Positions 56,794 to 64,000 of a DNA stretch of 64,000 nucleotides are shown here, piece after piece. Numbering within the stretch: the first letter of the stretch is position 1; every line of letters starts with the position of its first letter. The position numbers and the translations under genes were made by a program. The notes below the pieces were generated by a model, which saw only the letters and a list, made by a program, of their open reading frames with translations, did no database searches and had not been told where the DNA came from. Origin of the DNA: Pseudomonas sp. B21-015 (GTDB lineage: Bacteria; Pseudomonadota; Gammaproteobacteria; Pseudomonadales; Pseudomonadaceae); the NCBI RefSeq assembly GCF_024749285.1, contig NZ_CP087196.1, positions 3,100,001-3,164,000 on the forward strand, given 5' to 3'.

Positions 56794-57900
56794 TCAGCTC
56801 CAGCTTGGGTCGTACCCGGTGAAAAAACTCGCGACGTGCTCGGCGTCCAACGCCTGCAAGGTCGGCGGGTTCCAGCGCGGGTTCTTGTCTTTGTCGATCA
56901 GCAAGGCGCGCACGCCTTCGATCAGGTCACCGCGTTCGAACCACTGGCGATCCAGGTGCAGTTCGAGGGCGAAGCACTGTTCCAGGCTCAGGTGCCGACC
57001 GCGCCGCAGCATTGCCAGGGTCACGCCCATGGCCAGCGGTGAACGGCTTTCCAGCAAGTCGGCGGTGGCCATGGCCCACTCGTGGCTGTCGGCGACGGTC
57101 ACTGCACGCAGTTGTTCCACCATACTCGGCACATCGGGCAGGGCGAAGAAGTGATCGATAGCCGGGCGCAACGCAATCAATGGCGCATCGGGCAGTTGTT
57201 GCACGGCGAGTTTCGCCAGCACACCTTGAAGATCCTTGAGCGGCGTGTTGTGCCATTCGAGGTGATCGAGTTGCTCGTCCAGCGTGCCCAGTTTTTCGCT
57301 TTCCAGGTACCAGTCAGCGAGGCCGCAATAGAGCGCATCGGCGGCGCGAATCTGTACGCCAGTGACGCCGAGATAAATACCCAGCTCACCGGGAACGCGT
57401 GGCAGGAAGTGGCTGCCACCGACATCCGGGAAATAACCGATGGCCACTTCCGGCATCGCCAGACGGCTGCGCTCGGTGACCACCCGCAAATCGGCGCCTT
57501 GCACCAGCCCCATGCCACCGCCCAGCACAAAGCCGTCCATCAAGGCCAGGACCGGTTTGCGATAGTGATGGATGGCAAGGTCGAGGGCGTATTCCTCGAC
57601 GAAGAAGTCTTCGTGCAGGGTGTCGCCGCTTTTGAAACTGTCGTACAGCGAGCGAATATCGCCGCCGGCACAGAACGCTTTCTCACCGGCACCGCGCAAC
57701 ACCACCGCGCGCACTTGCGGATCTTGTGCCCAGGCATCGAGCTGCTGTTGCAGGCTGCGAATCATCTTCAGGGTAATGGCGTTGAGGCCGGCGGGGCGAT
57801 TGAGGGTCAGGTGACCGATGTGATTGCGAACCTCGGCCAACACTTCGTTTTGCGTGGCATCCATGGGCTGTGTTGTCGGGGATGAAACCTGAGCAGTCAT
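56794..57900 (-). CDS. 3-hydroxyisobutyryl-CoA hydrolase
   Basis: A 368-residue crotonase-family thioesterase of the HIBCH type. It has FCAGGDIRSLYDS, GGGMGLVQGADLRVVTE and the diagnostic MPEVAIGYFPDVGGSHFLPR, and the long C-terminal helical part of the family. It hydrolyses 3-hydroxyisobutyryl-CoA, the committed valine step. GGGAG is 6 bases before the ATG at 57900 (a GTG one codon earlier is possible). It is first in its operon, with a LiuR-like palindrome about 118 bases upstream. Confidence 0.92.
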   Translation of the reverse strand: MTAQVSSPTTQPMDATQNEVLAEVRNHIGHLTLNRPAGLNAITLKMIRSLQQQLDAWAQDPQVRAVVLRGAGEKAFCAGGDIRSLYDSFKSGDTLHEDFFVEEYALDLAIHHYRKPVLALMDGFVLGGGMGLVQGADLRVVTERSRLAMPEVAIGYFPDVGGSHFLPRVPGELGIYLGVTGVQIRAADALYCGLADWYLESEKLGTLDEQLDHLEWHNTPLKDLQGVLAKLAVQQLPDAPLIALRPAIDHFFALPDVPSMVEQLRAVTVADSHEWAMATADLLESRSPLAMGVTLAMLRRGRHLSLEQCFALELHLDRQWFERGDLIEGVRALLIDKDKNPRWNPPTLQALDAEHVASFFTGYDPSWS

Positions 57901-58017
57901 CACTAACTCCCTGCTTTTATTGTTCTTTATAGAGAAGCTCGCGCGCGAGCGATGCTGGATCGTATCAGTGCAAATTTGTGATGTACAACCGGGATACGTG
58001 CAGGTGCTGCTTGCATT

Positions 58018-58033
58018 TTTACCTTAACGTAAA
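58018..58033. promoter_or_regulatory. LiuR-like palindrome
   Basis: TTTACCTTAACGTAAA is a 16-bp palindrome with one mismatch. It resembles the MerR-family LiuR operator described for branched-chain amino-acid catabolic genes in proteobacteria (consensus recalled as TTTACGTTAACGTAAA-like). It lies upstream of the 3-hydroxyisobutyryl-CoA hydrolase operon. Confidence 0.5.
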
Positions 58034-58130
58034 ATCAAAAGATCGCAGCCTGCGACAGCTCCTACGCAATCGGTGCTCATATGTGAATACGGTCAATGTA
58101 GGAGCTGCCGCAGGCTGCGATCTTTTGATC
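58034..58130. repeat. Repeat pair, GATCGCAGCCTGCGGCAGCTCCTAC type
   Basis: ATCAAAAGATCGCAGCCTGC... (58034-58065) and its complement (58098-58130): a fourth REP-like family, with longer arms than the others. It recurs at 62.1 kb. Confidence 0.88.
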
Positions 58131-58454
58131 TTTCCTTTGATCTTTAACCCCCCCTCCGACAATCAACGACAGAATCGGCTGTGAAAGGCCTTCGTTCAGC
58201 GCACTTGAGCTGTCTGAACAGGGACTTACGACACCCGTGCCGTCCGGGCAATTGGCATTCTGGCAATCCATTTCAAGCACTTGCGATCAAGAGCCTGGAA
58301 CGGACTGCACCCCGACGACTGATTAGACCCAGTCGAAAACAACAACAAATACGGCTGCGGTGAATACCGCATCGACTCTCTGCCCCTGTCAAAAAGTGTG
58401 GTGCGGCGCAGGCGCCAAGCCGCGATAAATCCAAATAATCCGGGACTCTAGAAG

Positions 58455-59234
58455 ATGAACATCAAATGGCTGACCTTACCGGCATTGGCTTTGCTGTGCT
58501 GCTCCACCGGAGCCAGCGCCAAAGAGTGGAAAGAGCTGCGATTCGGCGTCAACCCCAGTTACCCGCCGTTTGAATCCACCACCGCCGATGGCGGCGTGCA
58601 GGGGTTTGGCGTGGACCTGGGCAATGCGATTTGTGCCGAGCTGAAGTTGAAGTGCGTGTGGGTCAGCAATGACTTCGACGGGCTGATCCCGGCCCTGAAG
58701 GCGGGCAAGTTCGACGCCATCGAATCCTCGATGACCGTCACCGACGCGCGCAAAAAACAGATCGACTTCACCGATCGCCTGTATGCCGGGCCGACCGCCA
58801 TCGTCACCCGCAAGGATTCCAGCTTGTTGCCCACTGCCGAATCGCTGCGGGGCAAGACCATCGGTTACATGCAGGGCACGATTCAGGAAACCTATGCCAA
58901 GGCCAAACTGGGGCCGGGCGGGGTGAAACTGCGCGCTTATCAGAATCAGGATCAGGTCTACGCCGACCTGGTTTTCGGGCGCCTCGATGCGTCGATCCAG
59001 GACAAGCTGCAGGCGCAGATGAGCTTTCTGACGTCGCCGCAAGGGGCGGACTTCCAGAACAGTGAAGGCATCAGCGACCCATTGGTGCCGTCGGAAATCG
59101 CCATCGGCATCCGCAAGGACAACGAAGAGCTCAAAGGCATGCTCAATGCCGCCATCAAGGCCCTGCATGAAAAGGGCATCTACGCACAGATCCAGCAGAA
59201 GCACTTCGGCGATCTGGACCTCTACAACAACTGA
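58455..59234 (+). CDS. Basic amino-acid ABC transporter, periplasmic binding protein
   Basis: A 259-residue solute-binding protein of the lysine/arginine/ornithine/histidine class. The signal peptide ends at STGASAKE. The mature protein has LRFGVNPSYPPFES, FGVDLGNAICAEL, FDAIESSMTVTDARKKQIDF and the amino-acid ligand region; these match HisJ/ArgT/AotJ-like proteins. It is first of four transporter genes, and the CtlX and succinyltransferase genes downstream point to arginine or citrulline-type ligands. Confidence 0.92.
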   Translation: MNIKWLTLPALALLCCSTGASAKEWKELRFGVNPSYPPFESTTADGGVQGFGVDLGNAICAELKLKCVWVSNDFDGLIPALKAGKFDAIESSMTVTDARKKQIDFTDRLYAGPTAIVTRKDSSLLPTAESLRGKTIGYMQGTIQETYAKAKLGPGGVKLRAYQNQDQVYADLVFGRLDASIQDKLQAQMSFLTSPQGADFQNSEGISDPLVPSEIAIGIRKDNEELKGMLNAAIKALHEKGIYAQIQQKHFGDLDLYNN

Positions 59235-59310
59235 TCCTCGCGCCCCGAGCGCTGCGTCCTGGTAACAGGCGCAGCGCTTGAAAGCGGGCGCCTCAAGACA
59301 GGTGACTGGC

Positions 59311-60036
59311 GTGAATTCCTTCCTGAATCTGATCGGGGTCGATCTTTCGGCCCTGCAAGGCTATGGCCCTTTGTTGCTGCATGGCACCTGGGTCACCCTC
59401 AAATTATCGGCGCTGTCGCTGCTGGTGAGCATGGTGCTGGGGTTGCTCGGCGCGGCGGCCAAGCTGTCGCCGCTGAAAATGTTGAACCTGCCCGCGACCT
59501 TCTACACGACGCTGATTCGCGGAGTGCCGGACCTGGTGCTGATGCTGCTGATTTTCTACAGCCTGCAAGGCTGGCTGAGCAGTCTGACCGAGGCGATGGA
59601 CTGGCCTTACATGGAAATCGATCCATTTGTGGCCGGCGTCGTCACCCTCGGCTTCATCTACGGCGCGTATTTCACCGAGACTTTTCGCGGGGCGATCATG
59701 AGCGTGCCACGCGGCCAACAGGAAGCCGCCGCCTGCTTTGGCCTGAACCGCTGGCAGCGTTTTCGCTTCGTGGTCTTTCCGCAAATGATGCGCTTCGCCT
59801 TGCCGAGCCTGGGCAACAACTGGCTGGTGCTGCTCAAGGCCACGGCGCTGGTGTCGATCATCGGTTTATCGGACCTGGTCAAGGTGGCGCAGGAGGCCGG
59901 CAAAAGCACCTTCAACATGCTCGATTTTCTGCTGCTGGCGGGGGCGCTGTACCTGCTGATCACCAGCGCGTCGAACTACGTATTACGAGTGCTCGAACGG
60001 CGTTATAACCAGGGCGTTAGGGGGATGGCGCGATGA
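59311..60036 (+). CDS. Amino-acid ABC transporter permease (HisQ-like)
   Basis: A 241-residue inner-membrane permease with five hydrophobic segments. The coupling-helix motif EAAACFGLNRWQRFRFVVFPQ (EAA loop) contacts the ATPase. The start is a GTG at 59311 preceded by AGGTGA; a TTG at 59278 would add 11 residues. It overlaps the next permease gene by four bases (ATGA), a sign of translational coupling. Confidence 0.9.
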   Translation: MNSFLNLIGVDLSALQGYGPLLLHGTWVTLKLSALSLLVSMVLGLLGAAAKLSPLKMLNLPATFYTTLIRGVPDLVLMLLIFYSLQGWLSSLTEAMDWPYMEIDPFVAGVVTLGFIYGAYFTETFRGAIMSVPRGQQEAAACFGLNRWQRFRFVVFPQMMRFALPSLGNNWLVLLKATALVSIIGLSDLVKVAQEAGKSTFNMLDFLLLAGALYLLITSASNYVLRVLERRYNQGVRGMAR

Positions 60037-60743
60037 TCGAGTTGATTGCCGAATACTGGAAACCCTTTCTGTTCAGCGACGGCTACAACCTCACCGGATT
60101 GGCGATGACCTTGTGGCTGCTGGTGGCGAGCATTGTGATGGGGTTCTTCCTGTCGTTGCCATTGGCGATCATGCGCACTTCGCGCTGGGGCCTGCTGCGC
60201 TGGCCGGTTCAGCTGTTCACTTATGTGTTTCGCGGCACGCCGCTGTATATCCAGTTGCTGATTTGCTACAGCGGGATCTATGGCATCGCTGTGGTCCGCT
60301 CGCAACCGCTGCTCGAAGCGTTCTTTCGCGATGCGATGAATTGCACCTTGCTGGCGTTCACGCTCAACACCTGCGCCTACACCGTGGAAATCTTCGCCGG
60401 GGCGATTCGCAGCATTCCTTACGGTGAGATCGAGGCGGCCCATGCTTATGGCATGAGCGGCTGGCGCCTGTACCTGCGGCTGATCCTGCCTTCGGCGTTG
60501 CGCCGGGCGCTGCCGTATTACAGCAACGAAGTGATCCTGATGTTGCACGCCACGTCGGTGGCGTTCACCGCGACCATCCCCGACATCCTCAAAGTTGCCC
60601 GTGACGCCAATGCCGCGACCTTCATGACCTTTCAGGCCTTCGGCATTGCCGGCCTGCTGTACCTCGCGCTGTCGTTCGGGCTGGTCGGCGCGTTTCGTCT
60701 GGCAGAGAAGCGCTGGTTGAGCTTCCTCGGGCCGGCGCACTAA
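60033..60743 (+). CDS. Amino-acid ABC transporter permease (HisM-like)
   Basis: A 236-residue permease, partner of the preceding one in a heterodimeric channel. EAAHAYGMSGWRLYLRLILPS is its EAA loop, and FRGTPLYIQLLICYSGIYG is typical of HisM/AotM. Start overlaps the upstream stop. Confidence 0.92.
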   Translation: MIELIAEYWKPFLFSDGYNLTGLAMTLWLLVASIVMGFFLSLPLAIMRTSRWGLLRWPVQLFTYVFRGTPLYIQLLICYSGIYGIAVVRSQPLLEAFFRDAMNCTLLAFTLNTCAYTVEIFAGAIRSIPYGEIEAAHAYGMSGWRLYLRLILPSALRRALPYYSNEVILMLHATSVAFTATIPDILKVARDANAATFMTFQAFGIAGLLYLALSFGLVGAFRLAEKRWLSFLGPAH

Positions 60744-60796
60744 TTCCTCTTTTCATCCAGGGCAGCGTCGCAGCAGGCGCTGCTGGAGACTTATGC

Positions 60797-61558
60797 ATGT
60801 ACAAACTCACGGTTGAAAATCTGTACAAACGTTTTGGTGACAATGAAGTGCTCAAAGGCGTCTCGTTGAACGCACGGGCCGGCGATGTGGTGAGCATGAT
60901 CGGTGCCAGCGGTTCGGGTAAAAGCACCATGCTGCGCTGCATCAATTTTCTGGAGCGGGCGGACGAGGGCGCCATCGAACTGGACGGTGAGCGCGTCATC
61001 ACTCGCTCGGGTGCTGGCGGCATGCGAGTCGCCAACCCGGCGCAGTTGCAGCGCTTGCGCACGCGTCTGGCGATGGTGTTCCAGCATTTCAATCTGTGGA
61101 GCCATCTGACCGTACTGGAAAACATCATACTGGCGCCGTGTCGGGTGCTGGGCGTGAGCCGCAAGGCAGCCGAAGAGAGCGCGCGGGCGTATCTGGACAA
61201 GGTCGGTTTGCCGCAACGGGTGGCTGATCAATACCCGGCGTTTCTGTCCGGCGGGCAACAACAGCGCGTGGCGATTGCCCGGGCGTTGGCCGTGGAGCCG
61301 GAGATTCTGTTGTTCGACGAGCCGACCTCGGCCCTCGACCCGGAACTGGTGGGCGAGGTGCTGAAGGTGATTCAGGCGCTGGCCGAAGAAGGCCGGACCA
61401 TGTTGATGGTGACCCACGAAATGGGCTTTGCCCGGCAAGTCTCCAGCCAGGTGTTGTTCTTGCATCAGGGGCGGGTCGAGGAGCAAGGTGATGCAACCAT
61501 CCTCGACCAGCCAAAGAGTGAACGTTTACAGCAATTCCTATCGGGTCGTTTGAAGTGA
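60797..61558 (+). CDS. Amino-acid ABC transporter ATP-binding protein (HisP-like)
   Basis: A 253-residue ATPase. Walker A is GASGSGKST, the signature is LSGGQQQR, Walker B is ILLFDEP, and the switch His is in MLMVTHEMGFA. The insert between Walker A and signature (RLRTRLAMVFQHFNLWSHLT) is typical of HisP/AotP proteins. It completes the four-gene importer. Confidence 0.95.
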   Translation: MYKLTVENLYKRFGDNEVLKGVSLNARAGDVVSMIGASGSGKSTMLRCINFLERADEGAIELDGERVITRSGAGGMRVANPAQLQRLRTRLAMVFQHFNLWSHLTVLENIILAPCRVLGVSRKAAEESARAYLDKVGLPQRVADQYPAFLSGGQQQRVAIARALAVEPEILLFDEPTSALDPELVGEVLKVIQALAEEGRTMLMVTHEMGFARQVSSQVLFLHQGRVEEQGDATILDQPKSERLQQFLSGRLK

Positions 61559-61570
61559 GGCAAGACGTAC

Positions 61571-62050
61571 ATGGCGGATATCCGCGATCTGTCGATCGTG
61601 CTTGATCGTATCGATCAGGCAATTATCGAAGTGCTGCGCCACGAAGGGCGCATCACTTATCAAAAGCTTTCCGAGCGCGTACACCTGACGCCCAGGCCGT
61701 GCCTGGAACGGGTGCGCAAGCTCGAACAGCTCGGGGTTATCCGTGGCTACGGGGCCATTCTCGATGAAAAAAAACTGACCCCAGGCCTGTCTTTGCTGGT
61801 GTTGGTTGCGCTGTCGAATCAAAGCGGGCGGGCGGCGCAAAAGGCTTTTGAGGCCAAGGTTCGTGGTTGTCCGCAGGTGCTGGAATGCCGCTTGATCAGC
61901 GGCGCGTTCGACTACAGTTTGCGCATGCGATGCCGGGACATGGAACATTATCGGGTGCTGACCGAAGTCTGGTTCGACGACCCGGAGTTGCACATCGACA
62001 AACTGGTCAGCCATCCGGAGCTGGCGATGGTCAAGACCTCGATGGAGTAA
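61571..62050 (+). CDS. Lrp/AsnC-family regulator
   Basis: A 159-residue Lrp-type regulator. The N-terminal helix-turn-helix reads LDRIDQAIIEVLRHEGRITY and ERVHLTPRPCLERVRKLE, and the C-terminal RAM domain (LSLLVLVALSNQSGRAAQKA) binds an amino acid. It starts 12 bases after the ATPase gene and is the likely local regulator of this transport and catabolic set. Confidence 0.93.
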   Translation: MADIRDLSIVLDRIDQAIIEVLRHEGRITYQKLSERVHLTPRPCLERVRKLEQLGVIRGYGAILDEKKLTPGLSLLVLVALSNQSGRAAQKAFEAKVRGCPQVLECRLISGAFDYSLRMRCRDMEHYRVLTEVWFDDPELHIDKLVSHPELAMVKTSME

Positions 62051-62070
62051 GTGCGACCGTTAAGATCAAG

Positions 62071-62213
62071 ATCAAAAGATCGCAGCCTTCGGCAGCTCCT
62101 ACGAAATTGGTGTTCATACGCACAAATGGCGGTGAACCGGATCGGTGTTCATACGCAAAAAGTGCGGTGAACACGGTCCATGTAGGAGCTGCCGAACGCT
62201 GCGATCTTTTGAT
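62071..62213. repeat. Repeat pair with internal direct repeats
   Basis: ATCAAAAGATCGCAGCCTTC... (62071-62102) and its complement (62182-62213). Between them GGTGTTCATACGCA plus GGTGAAC is repeated in direct orientation, at about 62109-62136 and 62144-62172 (35-base period). Confidence 0.85.
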
Positions 62214-62349
62214 TCTGGCTCTCGCCGAATCGGCTGAACGTTTCTGAATTTTCAGCCGTTTCCATCACCCTCCATTCCCTTAACAACCGGGTTTTTCCAT
62301 CACCGAAACAGACAATGAGTACCTCTCAACCCTCATTGAATCTGTGCCC

Positions 62350-63294
62350 ATGCAAACCACCAATACCGTTTTGATGATTCGCCCGACACGTTTCTCGTTC
62401 AATCAGGACACGGCGGCGAACAACCGTTTCCAGCGCCCGGCCGATGTGTCCGAGGACGTGCAGCTCAAGGCCTTGCAAGAGTTCGATGGCTACGTCGCCG
62501 CGCTGCGCAGCCACGGCGTCGAAGTGCTGGTGCATAACGACCTCGAAGCCCCGCACACCCCCGATTCGATCTTTCCCAACAACTGGTGGAGCAGCCACCC
62601 CGACGGCACGTTGGTGCTGTACCCGATGCAAGGCCACAACCGCCGTCTGGAGCGCGATAAAGGTGTGCTCGACTGGCTGCGGGACGAATACCGCGTCGAG
62701 CAGTTGTTGGACCTTTCCAGCCTGGAACAGCAAGAAGTGTTCCTCGAAGGCACCGGCAGCATGGTGCTGGACCGACAGCAGCGGATTTGTTACGCCGGCT
62801 ATTCCACGCGTACCCACGCTCGGGCGCTGGATCAACTGGTCGACCATTTGGGTTACGAGCTGTGTGCCTTCAATGCGGTGGACCGCCAGGGCGTGGCGAT
62901 TTATCACACCAACGTGATGATGAGTGTCGGCACCCAGCTGGCGATTGCGTGCCTTGCCTCCGTCACTCGTCCGGATGAACGCCTGGCCCTGCGCTCACGG
63001 CTGGAAGACAGCGGTAAAAAGGTGATCGCTCTGGACTGGGCGCAGCTGGAGTCGTTTGCCGGCAACATGCTGGAAGTCCACAACGCTGCGGGCGAACCCT
63101 TGCTGGTGATGTCGCGCGCGGCCTGGCAATCGCTGGATGTCGCTCAGCGCCGTTTGATCGAAACCCACACCACGCCGCTGCCGGTGAACATCGACACCAT
63201 CGAACGCATCGGCGGCGGCAGCGCGCGCTGCATGTTGGCCGAAGTCTATCTATCTAAACGTCAGTCCCAACCTGCCCAGGAGCAAGTGCGATGA
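62350..63294 (+). CDS. ctlX: CtlX-type citrulline/arginine-related hydrolase
   Basis: A 314-residue member of the guanidino-group-modifying (amidinotransferase/deiminase) fold. It has DSIFPNNWWSSHPDGTLVLYPM near residue 80, EGTGSMVLDR, YHTNVMMSVGTQ with a likely catalytic His, and GGGSARCMLAEVYL with the nucleophilic Cys close to the C-terminus. The family is known as citrulline utilisation hydrolase CtlX. The ATG at 62350 is preferred to the GTG at 62344. It overlaps the succinyltransferase gene by four bases. Confidence 0.85.
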   Translation: MQTTNTVLMIRPTRFSFNQDTAANNRFQRPADVSEDVQLKALQEFDGYVAALRSHGVEVLVHNDLEAPHTPDSIFPNNWWSSHPDGTLVLYPMQGHNRRLERDKGVLDWLRDEYRVEQLLDLSSLEQQEVFLEGTGSMVLDRQQRICYAGYSTRTHARALDQLVDHLGYELCAFNAVDRQGVAIYHTNVMMSVGTQLAIACLASVTRPDERLALRSRLEDSGKKVIALDWAQLESFAGNMLEVHNAAGEPLLVMSRAAWQSLDVAQRRLIETHTTPLPVNIDTIERIGGGSARCMLAEVYLSKRQSQPAQEQVR

Positions 63295-64000
63295 TCGTCC
63301 GTCCTGCAACACCAGCAGATTTGCCGGCCCTGTTGGCCCTGGCCCAAAGCGCCGGAACCGGTTTGACCACCTTGCCGGCCGATGCGGCGCGCTTGACCCA
63401 GCGCCTGGAATGGGCGGCGAAAACCTTTGCAGGCGAGGCCGAGCGCGGCGATGCCGATTACCTGTTTGTGCTGGAGAACGACCAGCAAGAAGCGGTCGGC
63501 ATCTGTGCATTGGCGGGTGCCGTCGGTCTGCGCGAGCCTTGGTACAACTATCGATTGGGCCTGTTCGTCGCCGCGTCGAAAAACCTCGGAATCAATCAGC
63601 AACTGCCTACGTTGTTCCTCGGCAATGACATGACCGGCCACTCGGAACTGTGTTCGCTGTTTTTGCATGCCGATCACCGCAGCGGTCTGAATGGCCGCTT
63701 GTTGTCGAAGGCGCGGTTCCTGTTTCTGGCGGAGTTTCGTCAGCACTTCGGTGACAAGGTGATCGCGGAGATGCGCGGTTATTCGGATGAAGAGGGTGTA
63801 TCACCGTTCTGGGAAGGTTTGGGGCGGCACTTCTTCAAGATGAATTTCGCCGACGCTGACTACCTCACGGGCCTTGGCAACAAAACCTTCATCGCCGAAC
63901 TGATGCCCAAGTTTCCACTGCCGACCTGCCTGTTGCCTGAGGCGGCGCGCGCGGTTATCGGTCGCGTGCACCCCAACACCGAACCGGCACTGGGCATGCT
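63291..64000 (+). CDS. astA: Arginine N-succinyltransferase, partial (cut by window end)
   Basis: An open frame of 236 codons running off the window edge, out of an expected ~340. It begins MIVRPATPADLPALLALAQS and contains DYLFVLENDQQEAVGICALAG, GLREPWYNYRLGLFVAAS, SELCSLFLHADHRSGLNGRL and FWEGLGRHFFKMNFADADYL, hallmarks of AstA/AruFG succinyltransferases, which start the arginine succinyltransferase pathway. Its ATG overlaps the ctlX stop. Whether it is the second-subunit (AruG-like) type of a main ast cluster or a separate copy cannot be seen. Confidence 0.9.
   Translation, partial: MIVRPATPADLPALLALAQSAGTGLTTLPADAARLTQRLEWAAKTFAGEAERGDADYLFVLENDQQEAVGICALAGAVGLREPWYNYRLGLFVAASKNLGINQQLPTLFLGNDMTGHSELCSLFLHADHRSGLNGRLLSKARFLFLAEFRQHFGDKVIAEMRGYSDEEGVSPFWEGLGRHFFKMNFADADYLTGLGNKTFIAELMPKFPLPTCLLPEAARAVIGRVHPNTEPALGM

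Larger units (their letters stand above)
57901..58454. other. Intergenic region without a gene
   Basis: This 554-base divergent region holds the promoter side of the valine operon, a LiuR-like palindrome (58018-58033), and a repeat pair (58034-58130). From 58131 to 58454 I see no gene, repeat or clear hairpin, only presumed promoter sequence for the ABC transporter. Confidence 0.6.

Noticed and set aside
55885..57042. A 385-codon plus-strand frame opposite the isobutyryl-CoA-type dehydrogenase and the hydrolase.
   Set aside because: Shadow of two well-supported minus-strand genes.

Overview
The window looks like chromosomal DNA of a Pseudomonas of the fluorescens group. The evidence is uniform GC-rich coding sequence, a Pseudomonas-type hpd, the kguE-kguK-kguT-kguD/ptxS ketogluconate locus, an MvaT/MvaU-type H-NS analogue, sfnG, an AruH-like transaminase, a DUF6124 gene, and about twenty short palindromic REP pairs of the type that litters fluorescens-group intergenic regions. 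No rRNA, tRNA, CRISPR array, IS element or prophage was seen. The assignment comes from reading the sequence, not from a database search.

Layout. 0-5.2 kb: a divergent KfrA-like coiled-coil DNA-binding gene and a lone tyrosine recombinase, then the ahpC-ahpF peroxidase system and glyoxalase I. 5.3-12.2 kb: a small secreted protein, mvaU, the 3' stub of a lost EAL-domain gene, a divergent LysR/EamA pair, hpd, rarD and an aldo/keto reductase. 12.2-20.4 kb: a DUF6124 gene behind a long, apparently structured leader; a D-glycerate locus (MFS transporter, CdaR-type regulator, glycerate kinase); a chemoreceptor and an AruH-like transaminase. 20.5-25.9 kb: the 2-ketogluconate operon and its repressor PtxS, with two perfect PtxS-type operators. 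26-31.8 kb: a relatively AT-rich island holding a large modular gene broken by one in-frame amber codon, then an autotransporter. 31.8-39.3 kb: a DUF1345 membrane protein, a two-gene RND efflux operon and a divergent RstA/RstB-type two-component system. 39.3-48.4 kb: nicotinamidase, a dienoyl-CoA isomerase-like enzyme, NudC, a TauE/SafE permease, a divergent DszC-like/SfnG sulfur-scavenging pair with two sigma-54-type promoters, a DUF1348/TetR pair, and pssA. 48.5-57.9 kb: an AraC regulator and acyl-CoA catabolic genes converging from both sides (acyl-CoA synthetase, SDR, thiolase, two acyl-CoA dehydrogenases, enoyl-CoA hydratase, 3-hydroxyisobutyryl-CoA hydrolase), best read as branched-chain (isoleucine/valine) acyl-CoA oxidation. 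58.4-64 kb: a basic-amino-acid ABC transporter, an Lrp regulator, a CtlX-type hydrolase and the start of an arginine N-succinyltransferase gene cut by the window end.

Most of the window is ordinary accessory metabolism. The parts that merit a second look are the structured leader at 12.4-12.6 kb, the amber-interrupted modular gene next to the autotransporter, the KfrA-like/recombinase pair with its palindromic control region, the paired sigma-54 promoters at sfnG, the LiuR-like palindrome upstream of the hydrolase operon, and the REP element that has become the C-terminus of KguK.
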